64,000 bases of DNA, taken from assembly GCA_949775045.1 (NCBI GenBank), contig OX459105.1, positions 2,587,368-2,651,367 of the forward strand. The letters are read 5' to 3'. A program made the translations under genes and the position numbers. Position 1 is the stretch's first letter, and each line of letters begins with the position of its first letter. Source of the DNA: Metridium senile (lineage: Eukaryota; Cnidaria; Anthozoa; Actiniaria; Metridiidae). The notes under the pieces were generated by a model, which saw only the letters and a program-made list of their open reading frames with translations, searched no databases and had not been told where the DNA came from. Positions 1-12,087 of this stretch are shown one piece after another.

Positions 1-769
1 ATGTTTAACCATAGTTAAACCTCTGTGTATTAAACAAGTAACAGTAAACATGGAAAAGAAAGTTTGAAATCTATGTTCACGATTAATTCTATTATCAACA
101 AAGACTTTAAATAAAGACTTTATTATGATTAGAGTTATTTGTGAGTCAGTTCAACGAACAATAAACGATTTCTCAAATATTTCTGGGTGTTCACGGTTTT
201 TCGATTCGCACTGTAATGACATCGACTGTACAATACTACATGTATGTACGAACCACTATTTATAGCGCGAACTGCAGCCACACGATGCAATCCATGATAC
301 AAAGAAGCCACGCAGCTTGCAATCAAGGTAAATTTAATACTTAATCTTTTCTATAACCTAAAATTATTTGAGTTGATTTTGAAAAAAAACCTCTAAAATA
401 GTTTTTGGTAATAAAAAACTAAAATATTTCTAATTTGCGCAAAGTTCAATGCATTTATTGTATTGACAAAGAAAGTTGATACATTTATTTTGCAAACCAT
501 ACTACAATTGACTTGGTTATATTTATATGTATATATTTTTATATAATTTTTCATAGTACAAACAACAACACATTTTCGCGGCCATTAGAGCGTTTGTCTG
601 TCCAGTTTGATATTCGTCCCAACAGACTGCACTGCGTAACGCTGAATACTACAGTTTCATCTTATCTACAACCGCTGTACTGTTTGGCCGCAAAAGGCGT
701 ATTTGCACAGGCCTCATTTCAGATGGCCTCATTTCAGAGTAAATTGATAAAAATGTGTTTCCCATAGGT
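1..769. other. AT-rich stretch, no gene recognised
   Basis: Mostly AT-rich sequence with no splice-bounded exon that I recognise. A plus-strand frame through about 570-765 stays open and has mixed composition, but no family, start codon or splice pair supports it as coding. Confidence 0.3.
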
Positions 770-893
770 TAAGTGTTGGTATTGTGATGCAAATTTGACA
801 ACCATTTTCACAATATATTTGTTAATTTTCTTTGTCAGTTCTAATAACAATGGTTGGTTGGCAAAACCATAACAAAATACGTCACTGTACATC
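770..893. repeat. dispersed repeat, copy 1 of 2
   Basis: A block containing GGTTGGTTGGCAAAACCATA followed by ACAAAATACGTCACTGTAC recurs nearly unchanged, in the same orientation, at 4558-4677. The preceding 60 bases (AACCATTTTCACAA...) also match. It is a dispersed repeat of unknown class. Confidence 0.7.
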
Positions 894-956
894 CACCTAT
901 TTGTGAATATTATGACCACCAATTGAGGCTTAGCCTGTGCAATTGTGGAGTTTTTG

Positions 957-1050
957 GGAAAAATCGGGTTTGGGGTTCCTGTGTTATAACGGGCGAGCCC
1001 CATGTTTTTTGCGGGTTTCCAGATAACGCAGGAACCCCAAATCTCGGTTT
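957..1050. repeat. small fold-back element
   Basis: The left arm GGTTTGGGGTTCCTGTGTTAT pairs with the right arm ATAACGCAGGAACCCCAAATC. The outer bases GGAAAAA/TTTTTCC also pair. The arm resembles the ACACAGGAAGCCCAA motif that recurs elsewhere in this window. Confidence 0.6.
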
Positions 1051-1326
1051 TTCCACAAGAACGCCAGTTCAGGCTACAACTGAGAAAGCGGTGGGAACTG
1101 AGTTTATTATTCCATTTTCAGTCGCCAGCTAGTTGTTGGATACACTGGGTCACAGAGGCTCGTAGTTGTTGGTGGGATATCGTTTAGCGAACTTCCGCTG
1201 TACAAAACGATCACGTTGCCATGATATATATCAATCTACCAGGTCTTTGAGTTAATTAGCTCACAGTATCCATAGTAACAGTCGCATCTGTTTTTCATAA
1301 TGTTTGAAAGATTCAATTTCTTTCAG

Positions 1327-1451
1327 AGGAGCTTTTCAGTGAATCCATCCCTTCTCGCCTCAGTACTCCTCGCTTACTACACGGTAAGCCCGACTCGAGA
1401 GAAACTGTAGTAGACTGGCAAGAGGCAACATGGAGCCTTACTCAGTTGTAG
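1327..1451 (+). CDS. candidate coding exon, unknown gene
   Basis: A pyrimidine-rich acceptor (TTTCTTTCAG) is followed by an open frame of 40 codons to a TAG. The frame begins ELFSESIPSRLSTPRLLHG and continues GKPDSRETVVDWQEATWSL. A possible donor (ACACG/GTAAGC) lies at about 1382, so the exon may end there. The amino-acid mix is protein-like and less AT-driven than the surroundings. I do not recognise the family, and no start codon is present. It could be a chance open frame. Confidence 0.3.
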
Positions 1452-1575
1452 TATATAGATATATATACAATGTCAATGTCATTGTCTCTATTATTATAAA
1501 TATACATTTTCATTGATCACGTGACTCATCAAACCATGATTGACAGCTGTCTATCTTATGATACCATAGTAACAG

Positions 1576-1677
1576 TTCAAAGCAACGACAAAGATGAATA
1601 ATGTGTTGGATGTCCATCCGCGTGACCGTGACGCCGCGTTGCGTGACCAACTGTCTCCATTTAGTACAAATCCTTGA
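1576..1677 (+). CDS. candidate coding exon, unknown gene
   Basis: After a possible acceptor (AGTAACAG) a 33-codon frame runs to TGA and includes MNNVLDVHPRDRDAALRDQ. Its GC-rich codons (CCG CGT GAC CGT GAC GCC GCG) stand out from the AT-rich flanks. It lies 125 bp beyond the candidate at 1327-1451 on the same strand, so both may belong to one unrecognised gene. No family match is known to me. Confidence 0.25.
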   Translation, partial: FKATTKMNNVLDVHPRDRDAALRDQLSPFSTNP

Positions 1678-1785
1678 ACATCTGAAGTCATCGGCCTGTC
1701 ACGACAGAAAACATAACGGTGATTATTATAGTCACAAAATAATAGCTATAGATTATAATGATGATAATGTTGAAAAAAATTAAAT

Positions 1786-2010
1786 GGAAATTAGCGAGTT
1801 AACTAGTATAGGCTGCGTCTGTGTTTGATATAAACGATAGGCAATAGAATGAAATTTAATTTGTAACACCGTAAAAAAATTTGACTTAAATTGACTGACG
1901 TTTCGAGCTTTAACCCTTCGTCGGAATAAAAAAAGGCTTAAGCTCGAAACGTCAGTAAAGTTAAGTCAACATTTTTTACGGTGTTACAAATTTCATTATA
2001 GTACCTATCA
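1786..2010. repeat. 95-bp-repeat fold-back element, locus 1
   Basis: One plus-oriented unit (..CTAGTATAGGCTGCGTC..TTTGTAACACCGTAAAA) leads into a central hairpin, GACGTTTCGAGC...GCTCGAAACGTC. The same unit then returns in reverse complement (TTTTTTACGGTGTTACAAAT). This arms-plus-hairpin arrangement is shared by at least six other loci in the window. Confidence 0.75.
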
Positions 2011-2659
2011 TTTAAAAAAAATTAGGTGTTCAAGATCTGATTATTTTGGCAATGACGACAATGATGATGATGATATCAATTAATGGATCTTACAACATAA
2101 ATAAACAGACTAAGATAAATGATGAGGCCTAGATGATATCAATTAATGGATCTCACAACATAAATAAACAGACTTAGATTAATGATGATGTAGATTAAAC
2201 GAATCAGTCTCTGCAATTAAACAGACTGATTACATGATTCCGACCAAGTTATTTCTTTGTCGATACTTCACTTTGTCGCTGACAGAGAGCGCGTACGGAA
2301 TTAGTCATCTAATCACAACCTCGTTCCCAGGACCCTCTCCCATTTTTTCAAGGTCGCTTCCTGCATTTTTGGTGCATTTTTGGTATGAAGCATCGTTGAC
2401 AAGTATTCCTTATTCAGACATCAACACCAAACCAACTTTATGCTAGGTAGTCTAGGTCAGACCACACACACGGGCAGCTTCATGGCTATACTATCACGTC
2501 TGGATACCCTAGGCCTAGTTCAATTGTTGCATCTCACATGTAGTGTAATGAATTAAATATGGTGCTTATGTATTATGTGTGCAAACTGAATGCGTTTGGA
2601 TCATTTGCATTAGATTCGGCACATGTAAGATGCGACGTTTAAACTAGGCCTTAGATACC

Positions 2660-3330
2660 GTGCAACTGATGATGATTATGATGATGATGACATAATGATG
2701 GAAATGATGATAACATATTGATGACAATGATGATGATGGTGATGATGATGACATGATGGAAATGATGATGATAACATATTGATGACAATGATGATTATGG
2801 TGATGATGATGACATAATGATGGAAATGATGATGATGATGACATAATGATGGAAATGATGATGATGATGACATAATGATGGAAATGATGATGACAACATA
2901 TTGATGACAATGATGATGACATAATGATGGAAATGATGATGATAACATATTGATGACAATGATGATTATGGTGATGATAATGATGGAAATGATGATGACG
3001 ACATATTGATGACAATGATGATTATGGTGATGATGATGACATAATGGTGGTAATGATGATGATGACATGTTGATGACAATGATGATGACGACATAATATT
3101 GGTAATGATGATATCAGTGTTAATGATGATGATAACATAATGATGGTAACGATGATGATGACATGTTGATGACAATGATGATGATGATAATATAATGATG
3201 GCAATGATGATATCAGTGTTAATGATGATGATGACGTAATGATGGCAATGATGATGATGACATGTTGATGACGATATAATGATGGCAATGATGATATCAG
3301 TGGGTTAATGATGATAATGACAATGAAAGT
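2660..3330. repeat. ATGATG-rich microsatellite/minisatellite
   Basis: Imperfect GAT-based array with longer repeating blocks built around CATAATGATGGAAATGATGA and ATTGATGACAATGATGAT. Long open frames exist in several frames but are simple-sequence artefacts (His/Ile/Ser runs). Confidence 0.9.
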
Positions 3331-3346
3331 AATAAGTACTACCTAC

Positions 3347-6300
3347 CCTTTTGATGGCGGAATCCTTTTCGATGCTTTCTGTATCAGATGTACTCTACTG
3401 TAGTCGGGTTTTCTCTTCCACAATTTTTCGCATCTTTTTCTCTTTCGTTTTCTTCTCCCTCTACAACCTCTGTGTTTTCGAATATACTCTTTGTCTGCCA
3501 GCAGTGACTTCTTGGCTTTGAAACTGTATGGAAACATAATGAAATGAATGATAAATAGATGAATGAATGGATAAATGAATGGATGAGTGAATGAACTAAT
3601 GACTGAATAAATAAATGAATGAATGAATGAATAAATGAACGAACGAACGAATGAATGAATGAATGACTGAATCAATAGACGAATGAATAAAAGCCCGGAA
3701 TGAACGAACAAATGAATGGATGGATGAATGATGTGAGCGGGCGAGCGAGCGAACAAACGAGTGAATAGAATAAAAAAAATCATAGATTGATAAATAAATA
3801 ACGAATTAAATAAATAACGAATTAAATAAATAACGAATTAAATAAATAACGAATTAAATAAATAACGAATTAACCAATCTTACGTTGTTTACGCAGTATA
3901 AATTACAAAATATTATCATAATTGTCATTATTTACTAATCATTAATAACAACTTTATCCGGGACTTTTGTCAGTGATCTATCCATGACGTCACCTCACAA
4001 TATTTTCCCGCTCTTTTTACGATTTACAGCGCGCGTGACACCGGCCAGTTGAGTGGAAGACGAGGCAAGTGAGAGATTTTGGCTTACTCAGCAAAAAAAA
4101 ACGTATTTATAAACAGTTAAAAACTTTTCTGAAAACTTAAGATACGCAAAAGGCTTTCCAAACTGGAAAGACTCTAGAAAAGCCAAAGGCAACAATTTGT
4201 TTGAACTTTTAGCGACTTGTGTAAATTTGTGTTGACAGGATCTTGACAAACATGGCGAACTTCATTTGGTAAAAACTTTGCAGTTTTTGCTTCTCAAAAG
4301 GCTTCTTAATTCGGCTGACACAAGATGGTTTTACAGTAAGTTCACCGAAAAGGTAAGAAATGTTTTTCTTTCTAATGAGTTAAACACTCGTGTTTATTTG
4401 ATAGAACTGATATTGTCCGCGATAGGTTTAAATAATTACGAAGCTCAGTTTATCTAAGTGCTGTAAAAATGTTAATGAGTTCAATGAATTTAATCGTGAA
4501 ATAATTTGGCTTTCAATATTCGACCAAAACCGATATAATTTTCGAGTAGTGTTTACAAGTGTTGGTAATGTGAGATAATTTGCCAACCATTTTCACAAAA
4601 TATTTTTTAATTTTCTTTGTTCTAATAACAATCAATGGTTGGTTGGCAAAACCATAACAAAATACGTCACTGTACGTCGCACATTTATTACAGCATGGCT
4701 TGTACTTCGATAAGTTTTATTGTCACAATGGCTATTCGACTTTCTTGGCTTTTTCTGGATGTTCAGTTTTATGACTGACACAAATAAACATTTTACTACG
4801 TTGAGCTTCAAACTTACTACAATCAGCATTTTCACGTGATTTTACTATCATAACAAAAGTTGTAATTGTTCATTCGTCCGTTGTGTTTTAGCTTGTTTAC
4901 TTATTTTTTTGGTTATTTGCTTAATGTTTACTTGTTTGTTTGGTTTATTTGTTTGTTTGTTTTATTTGTTTGTTTATTTATTTATTTTTGTTTATTTGCT
5001 TGTATGTTTGTTAACTTGTTTTTTTTTTATTTTTTGTTTGTTTGTTTGTTTGCTTGTATATTTGTTTACTTATTTGTTATATTTTTTGTTTGTTTGCATG
5101 TTTGTTTACTTGTTTGTTTGTTTGATTTATTTGCTTGTTCGGACGTTATTTTGTTTGTAAATGTTTGTCAAAAACTCAAGATATCTCCCCTTTTCTGGAC
5201 ATGGTTGATAATAAGACCTGTATCACATAATAGCCGACCCATCACCGAACTCGTTGCACCTCGTTCTGGCGTATTTGTATTGTATGAACATAACACTCAT
5301 CTGCCACTGCAAGAACTTAAGCTGTTGCTATAGTTTCTGATGAAACAAATATTTATTTAAAAAACGAGTAATAAATCACAAATTATGTTCGTATTATACC
5401 GACATCCTTTGAGGGCTTTGGACTGTAGCTTCGTTTGCGACAGCAATTTTAGGAATAGGTATAAGGGAACGGTCATTAATTACTAGGGGGGCGGTAAGTT
5501 TAGGGGGGCTAAGTTTTTTTGGGGCTCTGGTTTGGGGAGGGCCAAAAATGTTTTTGGCTGGCATTTAAGGAGAGGGTCATTTTTTTGTGCTTGGATTTGG
5601 GGAGGGACAATAATTTTTGGGACGATGTTTAATGACCGCTCCCTAAACTGAGCTTCTAATACTACTCACCTTGGTAGACTCTGCGTGGAGGAAACATATT
5701 CGATGTCATAACCTTGTTTTTTCATGATATCAATTATGCTGTGGTTACCAAGAAAATGTCCTGCATGAGAACAAAAATAATCCAGTTTAGTTATCATTTA
5801 TATAATACCTATTTCAAAAAGGTTACGCAAACAACGTATTCAACATACTGGTATTTCAAGAAACATTGAATACTGAATAGTGCATTCCAAGACCAAAGAG
5901 CATTGTTGGTCTCATTAATTTGTAAATAAGAAGTAAATATACAGCGATCTGCTCCCTATATATTTAGCTAGTATATTGTTTCGGATAGAATGTAGTGCTT
6001 ATAATGCACATTTGAACTGATATAATTTGCATCAATATTTATGATACATACATCCAAAAGCGAAGGGAGAGGGCCCTGGGAACGAGGTTGATACATACAT
6101 CAATTGGAATAATTATAATGCATTGAAGATTACCTGCACCAAAAGCAAAAAAGAAATCTTTTTCAGGATGTTCTTTCAATAAATCACTGACTCTCTTTGC
6201 CATACGGACGTTACGTTGATAAATCAATTTAGTCTTAAAATACGCATCAATCGCTTTGGCTTGGCTTTTGTCCCTCTGACTACGGGTCGAATTGACCGTG

Positions 6301-9300
6301 AGTGGTGTGATTTGTGCGGACTGGGTACTAAATAAGACTGACATGAGGTCGCCACAGTTGTAATGGTCGATGAGATCGTCTGTTGAGTACGTTAGTTGTG
6401 TACGGCCATAACGGAGACTTTCTTGGAAATTAAGCGACTGGTTTAAAGCGAAGATCACCTGCAAACAGAATGTGTCACTGTTAGCTGTATCAGAAATACC
6501 GTATGCAATCTTGAGAACAATGTCATTCCCATATATGGTATTGTAGGTGAGAAGTAACAAAAGAATTTGATTAGCGCGCGAGATTTTTGCAACAGAACTG
6601 ATAGGCATATCTTTGATACGCACTTCGAATATTTCTGCCGGTTTTGACACTGTGTTAAATCTCTTCAATTTTTATAGTGCGATAGACTTGCTCCAAGTTT
6701 CGCTCGTTAAATTTTGTCGATGATTGGGGTTCCTGGTGGGAAATTACGACAAAGGAGGGCTAGATTATAGAATACCCCGTCACCCAAACGTCTTATGAAA
6801 AAGCCTGCCACCGCGGTCCGTGGTCCAGTCTAAGGGAATGAATTTACCCAAAAGTCTTAGCGATCACCGCAGCACCACGGACCGCGGTACATAGTTTTCT
6901 CAAGGAAAGTGCGTTATATAAATTCAATATCATTAAGATACATTGTAAAATGCATTTGAACATATTTCACATGAAAAGTGCGCTATATATTTCCATATCA
7001 TTATCATTCATCATTCATCATCATCATCATGTTTTCCCTATTGGCGCGATGACGTCCTTAGGGCGAGTTATTGGAGCCGCTGCTCCAAAAAAAACTCTTA
7101 AAGTTCATTTTGTCCATCAACATCCGTCTGGCCTGTTGTTTATCCACTCCCAGATTGTCTTCCACTTTTTTTTACAATTAAAATACATTGTAAAATGCAT
7201 TTGAACATATTTCACATGAAAAGTGCTCTATATAAATTCTATATATTCCACATGACATCATCAATGACTTTGTCTATTCTCAACCACAAGCGTTCTTACA
7301 TTTTAACACAGGAATCCCACTTATATCCTTCTTAGTCAATAAGCGGAGGCGGTTTATATAACAGGAAGCTCTATAGAGTATTACTCATTAAAATCCCTAC
7401 AATTAGGGTGTGCCGTACGAAGTTCCGTCACATTACAATAGATACATTTACCAAAATAGTGCGGCATTTGAACAAAAATAGATAACTTAGTTGATAAAGT
7501 GAATAGCTCACAGCAATTAGAATACCATAACAAACTAGCAAGTCATAATACTGCCTAATACTGCACGTGGGATTAACATAACAAAAAACAACTTCGTCTC
7601 GTGTTTTTTGATCTGTGCGTGAAGTTACTCTTGCGCCAACTTCTAATCTTTTTAAATACTTTAACTTGTTTCACTTTGGATATATTAACTTGCTTTAAGA
7701 GTTAAAAATTGTCGAAAATTAACAACCAATGACAACTTACAAGAACAACTTCGTCTCATGTTTTTTTATCTGTGCGTGAAGTTACTCTTGCGCCGACTTC
7801 TAATCTTTTTAAATACTTTAACTTGGTTAACTTTGGATGTATAAAGTGGTTTTAAGATTTCAAAGTTGTCAAAAATTAACAACCAACTTTGGACAATGAC
7901 AACTTAACAAAGAACAGCTTCGTCTCGTGTTTTTTTTATCTGTGCGTGAAGTTACTCTTGCGCCGACATCTAATCTTTTGAAATACTTTAACTTGGTTCA
8001 CTTTGGATGTATAAAGTGGTTTTAAGATTTCAAAGTTGTCAAAAATTAACAACCAACTTTGGACAATGACAATAAAAAAGAACAATTTCGTCTCGTGTTT
8101 TTTTATCTGTGCGTGAAGTTACTCTTGCGCCGACATCTAATCTTTTGAAAGACTTTAACTTGGTTCCCTTTGGATGTATTAAGTTGTTTTAAGAGTTAAA
8201 AGTTGTCGAAAATTAACAACCAGCTTCAATATTATTGACAATGACAAATTAACAAAAGAACAACTTGGTCTCGTGATTTCAGTCCTGGGGCCAGTTGTAC
8301 GAAGCCTGAATAAGAGTTATCCGATGTGTAGAATTTGTACAGGTTTTATCCGGTGGATAGCGCTATTCAGGCTTTGTACAACTGGTCCCTGATCAGTACA
8401 CGATAACTCGTAAAATTATACATCTTTGCAAGGATTGAGTCGTACAGACTTGGAAACTGAGAATTTAGCCGTCAACTTTACTTTGATGACAACTTCAATT
8501 ACAACGTAACAAAGACCACCTTTGCTCGGGTTTTTTTGATCAGGATACTTCTAACGAGTTTTGCAATAATTAAGTTGTAGGTTTAAAATTACGAAAATAC
8601 AATTATTAGACAAGAAAACCTCTGGTTTCGATTCCAGGGTACGTATTAGTATACTTTTGTTTTTGCGCTAAAATGCGTAAATTTTTTAAATCTATATTCG
8701 TATATATAAGTGATATTTTTGACCATGTTAAAAAACATCATCAGTTATTTGAGTAACTTAAAAAACCAACACTTTTATAGAACTGGGGCGATCAAATCAA
8801 ACGTTCAAAAACAAAAAAACAAAAACAAAGACCAACACCACATTGTGTTTTTGTTTTATGTGGCCGGGACAATACTTTCAATTTTAGTTCTTATCAAAAG
8901 AGATCAAACACTATGTTATCATATTGAAAATCGCTTTGGACCTACTTGTGAAAAAGTTACAAAAATAAGACCCTGAGAGCTGAGGTTAAAATTGCAAGAG
9001 CTGCGTTTTTAATGGCGATTTTATCGCAGATTTGTCAACGCTATTTTGAACATGCTCGAAATTTAGTGCAACTTGCTGCAATTTTCTGTCTCCTTAATTC
9101 GAAGGTATTCGAAATTGCGGCGACAAAGCTGCGATAAAATAGCCATTGAAATCGCCGCTCTTGTCGCGCGACAAAATTGCTAGTGCATGTAAACGGGCCT
9201 TTAGGGCGACGAGCAAAGGGTAAGAGAAAAATAGCTTCTGCTCACAGGGTACGAAAATAATAACTTTAAGCGTTCAAATGTTCAACAATACAACAACAAC

Positions 9301-12087
9301 GCGGACTTTAACACCTTATCGCTGCAGTCTTTTCAGTATAAAACTGTTATACTTGTCATCTGCCATAACTTATGCTTTTTTAAGGCCCGGGCAAACGGTT
9401 TCAACATTTGCTTCAACATCCGTTCGATTTGGTTGAATGGCAATGTTAAAACGCTTTTATAAACTCTTTCAACATTGTTGAAACATGTACTTTGAATCGA
9501 CGTGGAATTGATGTTGAAATAAACATTGCCATTCAACAAAATCGAACGGATGTTGAAGCAAATGTTGAAACCGTTTGCCTGGGCCCTTACATAACATTGA
9601 AACAAATAACGTAGAGCTATTTTCATAGCTATAGACAATGTGTAGTGTTCTTATGTTGAACATTAAAAACAAACAAGGTAAGATATGTTTTTGCGGATGA
9701 AGGCACCATCGTGCAAACATCTACCATAAAAAAATCGGGTCTGCATATCATAACTTTTGTTCTAAACCGCTGTTTCTTACATAGAATCAAGTATTTTGGA
9801 GTTACTTTTTCAACTCTAGGCCAGCTCTTTTGTTTTAATATTATTACAATACAACAAAGACTAAAACTATATCGTGTTTTGTGGCTGGGCACCATATCGT
9901 GCAAAGTTGTACTATAAATTCAGATCTGCACATTATGTTTAAGCCGCTGTTTCTTACAGAGAATCAAGTAGTTTAAGTTAAACATGCGTTTTGTAACACC
10001 AAGGGCAATGTTAAAATATTCAATAACAGCGTAACAATAGAAAAAGTTCCCGCCTTCATTGGTAAAACAGAGTTTTAACTCATTAAACACAGTCGACTAT
10101 AAATAGTCCCTTAAATGTCACTAATAACAAAATAAACATGGCCATTTTAACAGAATTCTTCTAAACGGTTTCTGACAGACGATTAATTATCAGGAACGGG
10201 GGAGCCGATTACAAACAATGAATTGTTTGCATACATAATTAAAAGTGTCATATTAAGTGAATATTACTAATACCAAGTGAGCAGATACACTGACATATGC
10301 ATGTCCATACTTTCACATAGCATTCCAATTTTTGATCACGTTACAGAGATACCGTCGTGATGGAGTGTATTAATCAAACCCTGAGGCTTATTCATTGTTT
10401 GGCACTCTTAGTTTGATTAATGCTTTTGTTCTACCAAAGGGTTTGTTGACATCGTCTCTGATTCAATTTAGTATCCCTTGATGTGTTAATTTCATTACAG
10501 CATGGAATAATTTGTTCTTTTTGCTGTTCGGTCTGTTCAGTTACTGGTTGTTTATGGAATCCAGTAGTGTTCACAGTTGTATAACAGTATGGTGGTGGCG
10601 GTAACATTTCACTAGTTGAAGACGGCAAGCGTCATTGATACGCACGAGAAACTTTCACTTAAATTTACAGCACGTGTTGATCAAAGCTTCGATTTCACTC
10701 AAATAAACTAGAATTATCTACCAACTTAGGACTAATCTTTCATTATTTACGCCCTCTATTTGCCCTTAAGGGGTTCAAATATGATCATATTAATAAGAAA
10801 TAAAAAGTCAACCATGTCGAGGCGTAATCTATACTGAGCAATGTTTATCGGCATTTCCGCTTTCATTGAGTGCGACAATTGACCCTGAATTTCAAACACT
10901 GTCGAATCAAATATTCGAGCACGTAGAGTTTTGAAATGGTAGTATGTTTATATACCAATTGTAAACTCGTTAACAGGTCGCTAAATCACGACCACAGTTT
11001 ATGAAACAAATTAGCTACGGCTTAAGAAACTAAACAATTACTTTCCCATATGGGTTAAAGTTACTTTGAGTTCTATTCCATGTTTGACAATATTGACTAA
11101 TCTTGTCAATCTATTATTAAATGCCCAACATATCGCCCATAAAAGAGCATCTTGTTCAGTCCTGGTGCAATACTCGATCGAGTCGTAAATTCAAGTACCT
11201 TTAAATGATCGAGCACCGGGACCTCGATGCTTTCTAATCCGTCAAAATACCTGTAAATCTTTATTAAACTCTTTAGCACTACTAACCTGAGACGCGTTAA
11301 GTGAATTTAATGGTTTACACTGCTCCTCGACGTCCTCTACGGCGCCGACATGCTTCTGATTTTGCCTTGCTGCTTTTGCTAAGTATTGATCTAATACAGA
11401 AATACCAAAGTTTTTGATATCACTCTCTGAGAGCGAGTTTACAAGCAGCATGACCCAAATGGGTCGCTTTTTCCTCCAGTCATGGGTAAGTCGATCGAAC
11501 AATCTATTGGCGTGAGGTATCACGGACCGAGTGTCTTTACTCTGCAGCCAATATGGCATCTGTCTCTTGATATATCTCAGGTGATTCTTTAAGCGTTTGA
11601 ACAATTTTTCAGGAATAATAGTTCGTATTGTTCCATTCGGTAATAACTGACATCTCATAAGGGCTCGTAATGTGCTTTTGTTCTTTAGATCAAGTTCAAA
11701 GTATACATTTTGGCTGTTATCAAATGCCTCTTTGCTATTCCTTGGTATGTAGTCCCATACCCGAGTATACGGTACATGTATAGTGCCAAAGAAGTACGCC
11801 GGCGGTGATCGCTTAATCAGCCATAAAAATGAGTTGAGTTCTTTCTGCGACTGCAACAGAGAAACGAACTATTAGATACTTGCATTACAGAAGTACACGA
11901 AAATTCTATAACGTAAATAATTCATACCGTCGATTCGGTGCACTTCTCCAGAGATATTCCTTCGCGGGACAGACATAGCGTAATTTTCTGTCAAGATAAA
12001 TAATAGTTTAGTAACGAGTTTAGGTTAGGATTTAAGGATAATACATACAGTTAAGACAAGTATCCATACTAGGATGGTGCTAGCCAT
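3347..12087 (-). CDS. TIKI: TIKI-family Wnt metalloprotease (TRABD2-like), C-terminal end missing
   Basis: Six exons on the minus strand join in phase: 12087-12049, 11987-11928, 11850-11287, 6458-6134, 5760-5670 and 3523-3347. All have GT-AG borders. The start MASTILVWILVL is a signal peptide. The protease domain begins ELNSFLWLIKR and carries FGTIHVPYTRVWD (GxxH, G55-H58), KRPIWVMLLVNSL and, across the exon 4/5 junction, FGAGHFLGNH (second GxxH, H331). These are hallmarks of TIKI, the TraB/PrgY-type membrane or secreted protease that clips the N-terminus of Wnt proteins and so blocks signalling in the secretory pathway or at the cell surface. After the domain comes a strongly basic segment (GRRKRKRKRCEKLWKRK), as in vertebrate TIKIs. 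Exon 6 ends with a donor (AAAGG/GTAGGT), so at least one more exon, perhaps with the membrane anchor, lies below 3347. I could not find it. 418 residues are read; vertebrate forms are about 500. Confidence 0.93.
3540..3871. repeat. GAAT-type microsatellite and 16-bp tandem repeat
   Basis: 3540-3765 is a degenerate GAATGAAT/GAACGAAC tetranucleotide array. 3790-3871 is about five copies of a 16-bp unit, AATTAAATAAATAACG. Both lie in TIKI intron 5, just upstream of exon 6. Confidence 0.9.
4558..4677. repeat. dispersed repeat, copy 2 of 2
   Basis: Direct copy of the block at 770-893 (GGTTGGTTGGCAAAACCATA...), with small indels such as an inserted CAAT. It lies in TIKI intron 5. Confidence 0.7.
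4880..5150. repeat. TTTG-type microsatellite
   Basis: Degenerate TTTG/TTTA tetranucleotide array in TIKI intron 5. The plus-strand open frames through it read only Cys/Leu/Phe/Val runs and are not coding. Confidence 0.85.
5463..5645. mobile_element. short inverted-repeat element (MITE-like)
   Basis: The ends AAGGGAACGGTCATTAAT and GTTTAATGACCGCTCCCT are inverted repeats. The interior is G-rich (TTTGGGGAGGG...). It lies 25 bp downstream of the exon 5 donor of TIKI. I could not read a clear target duplication. Confidence 0.55.
6058..6091. repeat. short shared repeat (GGGAGAGGGCCCTGGGAACG)
   Basis: The same 30-odd bases recur in reverse complement within 17142-17180, and degenerately at 2320-2350. 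It is palindrome-rich and lies in TIKI intron 4, just past the exon 4 donor. Confidence 0.5.
7580..8275 (+). repeat. ~157-173-bp tandem repeat, about four copies
   Basis: Each unit starts near CAACTTCGTCTCGTGTTTTT and includes ATCTGTGCGTGAAGTTACTC and AACAACCAACTTTGGACAAT. Starts fall near 7591, 7748, 7917, 8084 and 8257, the last truncated. The array lies in TIKI intron 3. I saw no coding. Confidence 0.85.
8284..8394. mobile_element. fold-back MITE, 'GGCCAGTTGTACGAAG' family, copy 1
   Basis: The left arm GGGGCCAGTTGTACGAAGCC pairs with the right arm GGCTTTGTACAACTGGTCCC. The interior has GGATAGCGCTATTCAGG. Two relatives are at 28435-28566 and 51915-52015. Confidence 0.8.
9383..9586. mobile_element. 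PIF/Harbinger-type MITE, TTA target duplication
   Basis: A 204-bp fold-back. AGGCCCGGGCAAACGG at the left pairs with CCGTTTGCCTGGGCCC at the right. It is flanked by TTA at 9380-9382 and 9587-9589. TIR sequence and a 3-bp TWA duplication match the Harbinger pattern. A relative with TAA duplication is at 60490-60679. Confidence 0.75.
10431..10611 (-). CDS. candidate terminal exon with PPPPY motif
   Basis: On the minus strand, after an acceptor-like CAACTAG, a frame of about 59 codons runs to TAG. It reads EMLPPPPYCYTTVNTTGFHK and later CCNEINTSRDTKLNQRRCQQ. The amino-acid mix is unlike the simple-sequence frames nearby. The PPPPY run would be a WW-domain ligand. It lies inside TIKI intron 3 on the TIKI strand, so it could be an alternative 3' exon or a piece of an unrelated gene. 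No upstream exon could be matched. Confidence 0.28.

Noticed and set aside
2644..3288. His/Ser/Ile-rich minus-strand frames
   Set aside because: Translations of a GAT microsatellite.
9333..9917. Overlapping open frames of 68-101 codons
   Set aside because: Most lie across the Harbinger-type MITE and its flank. No domain or splice support.
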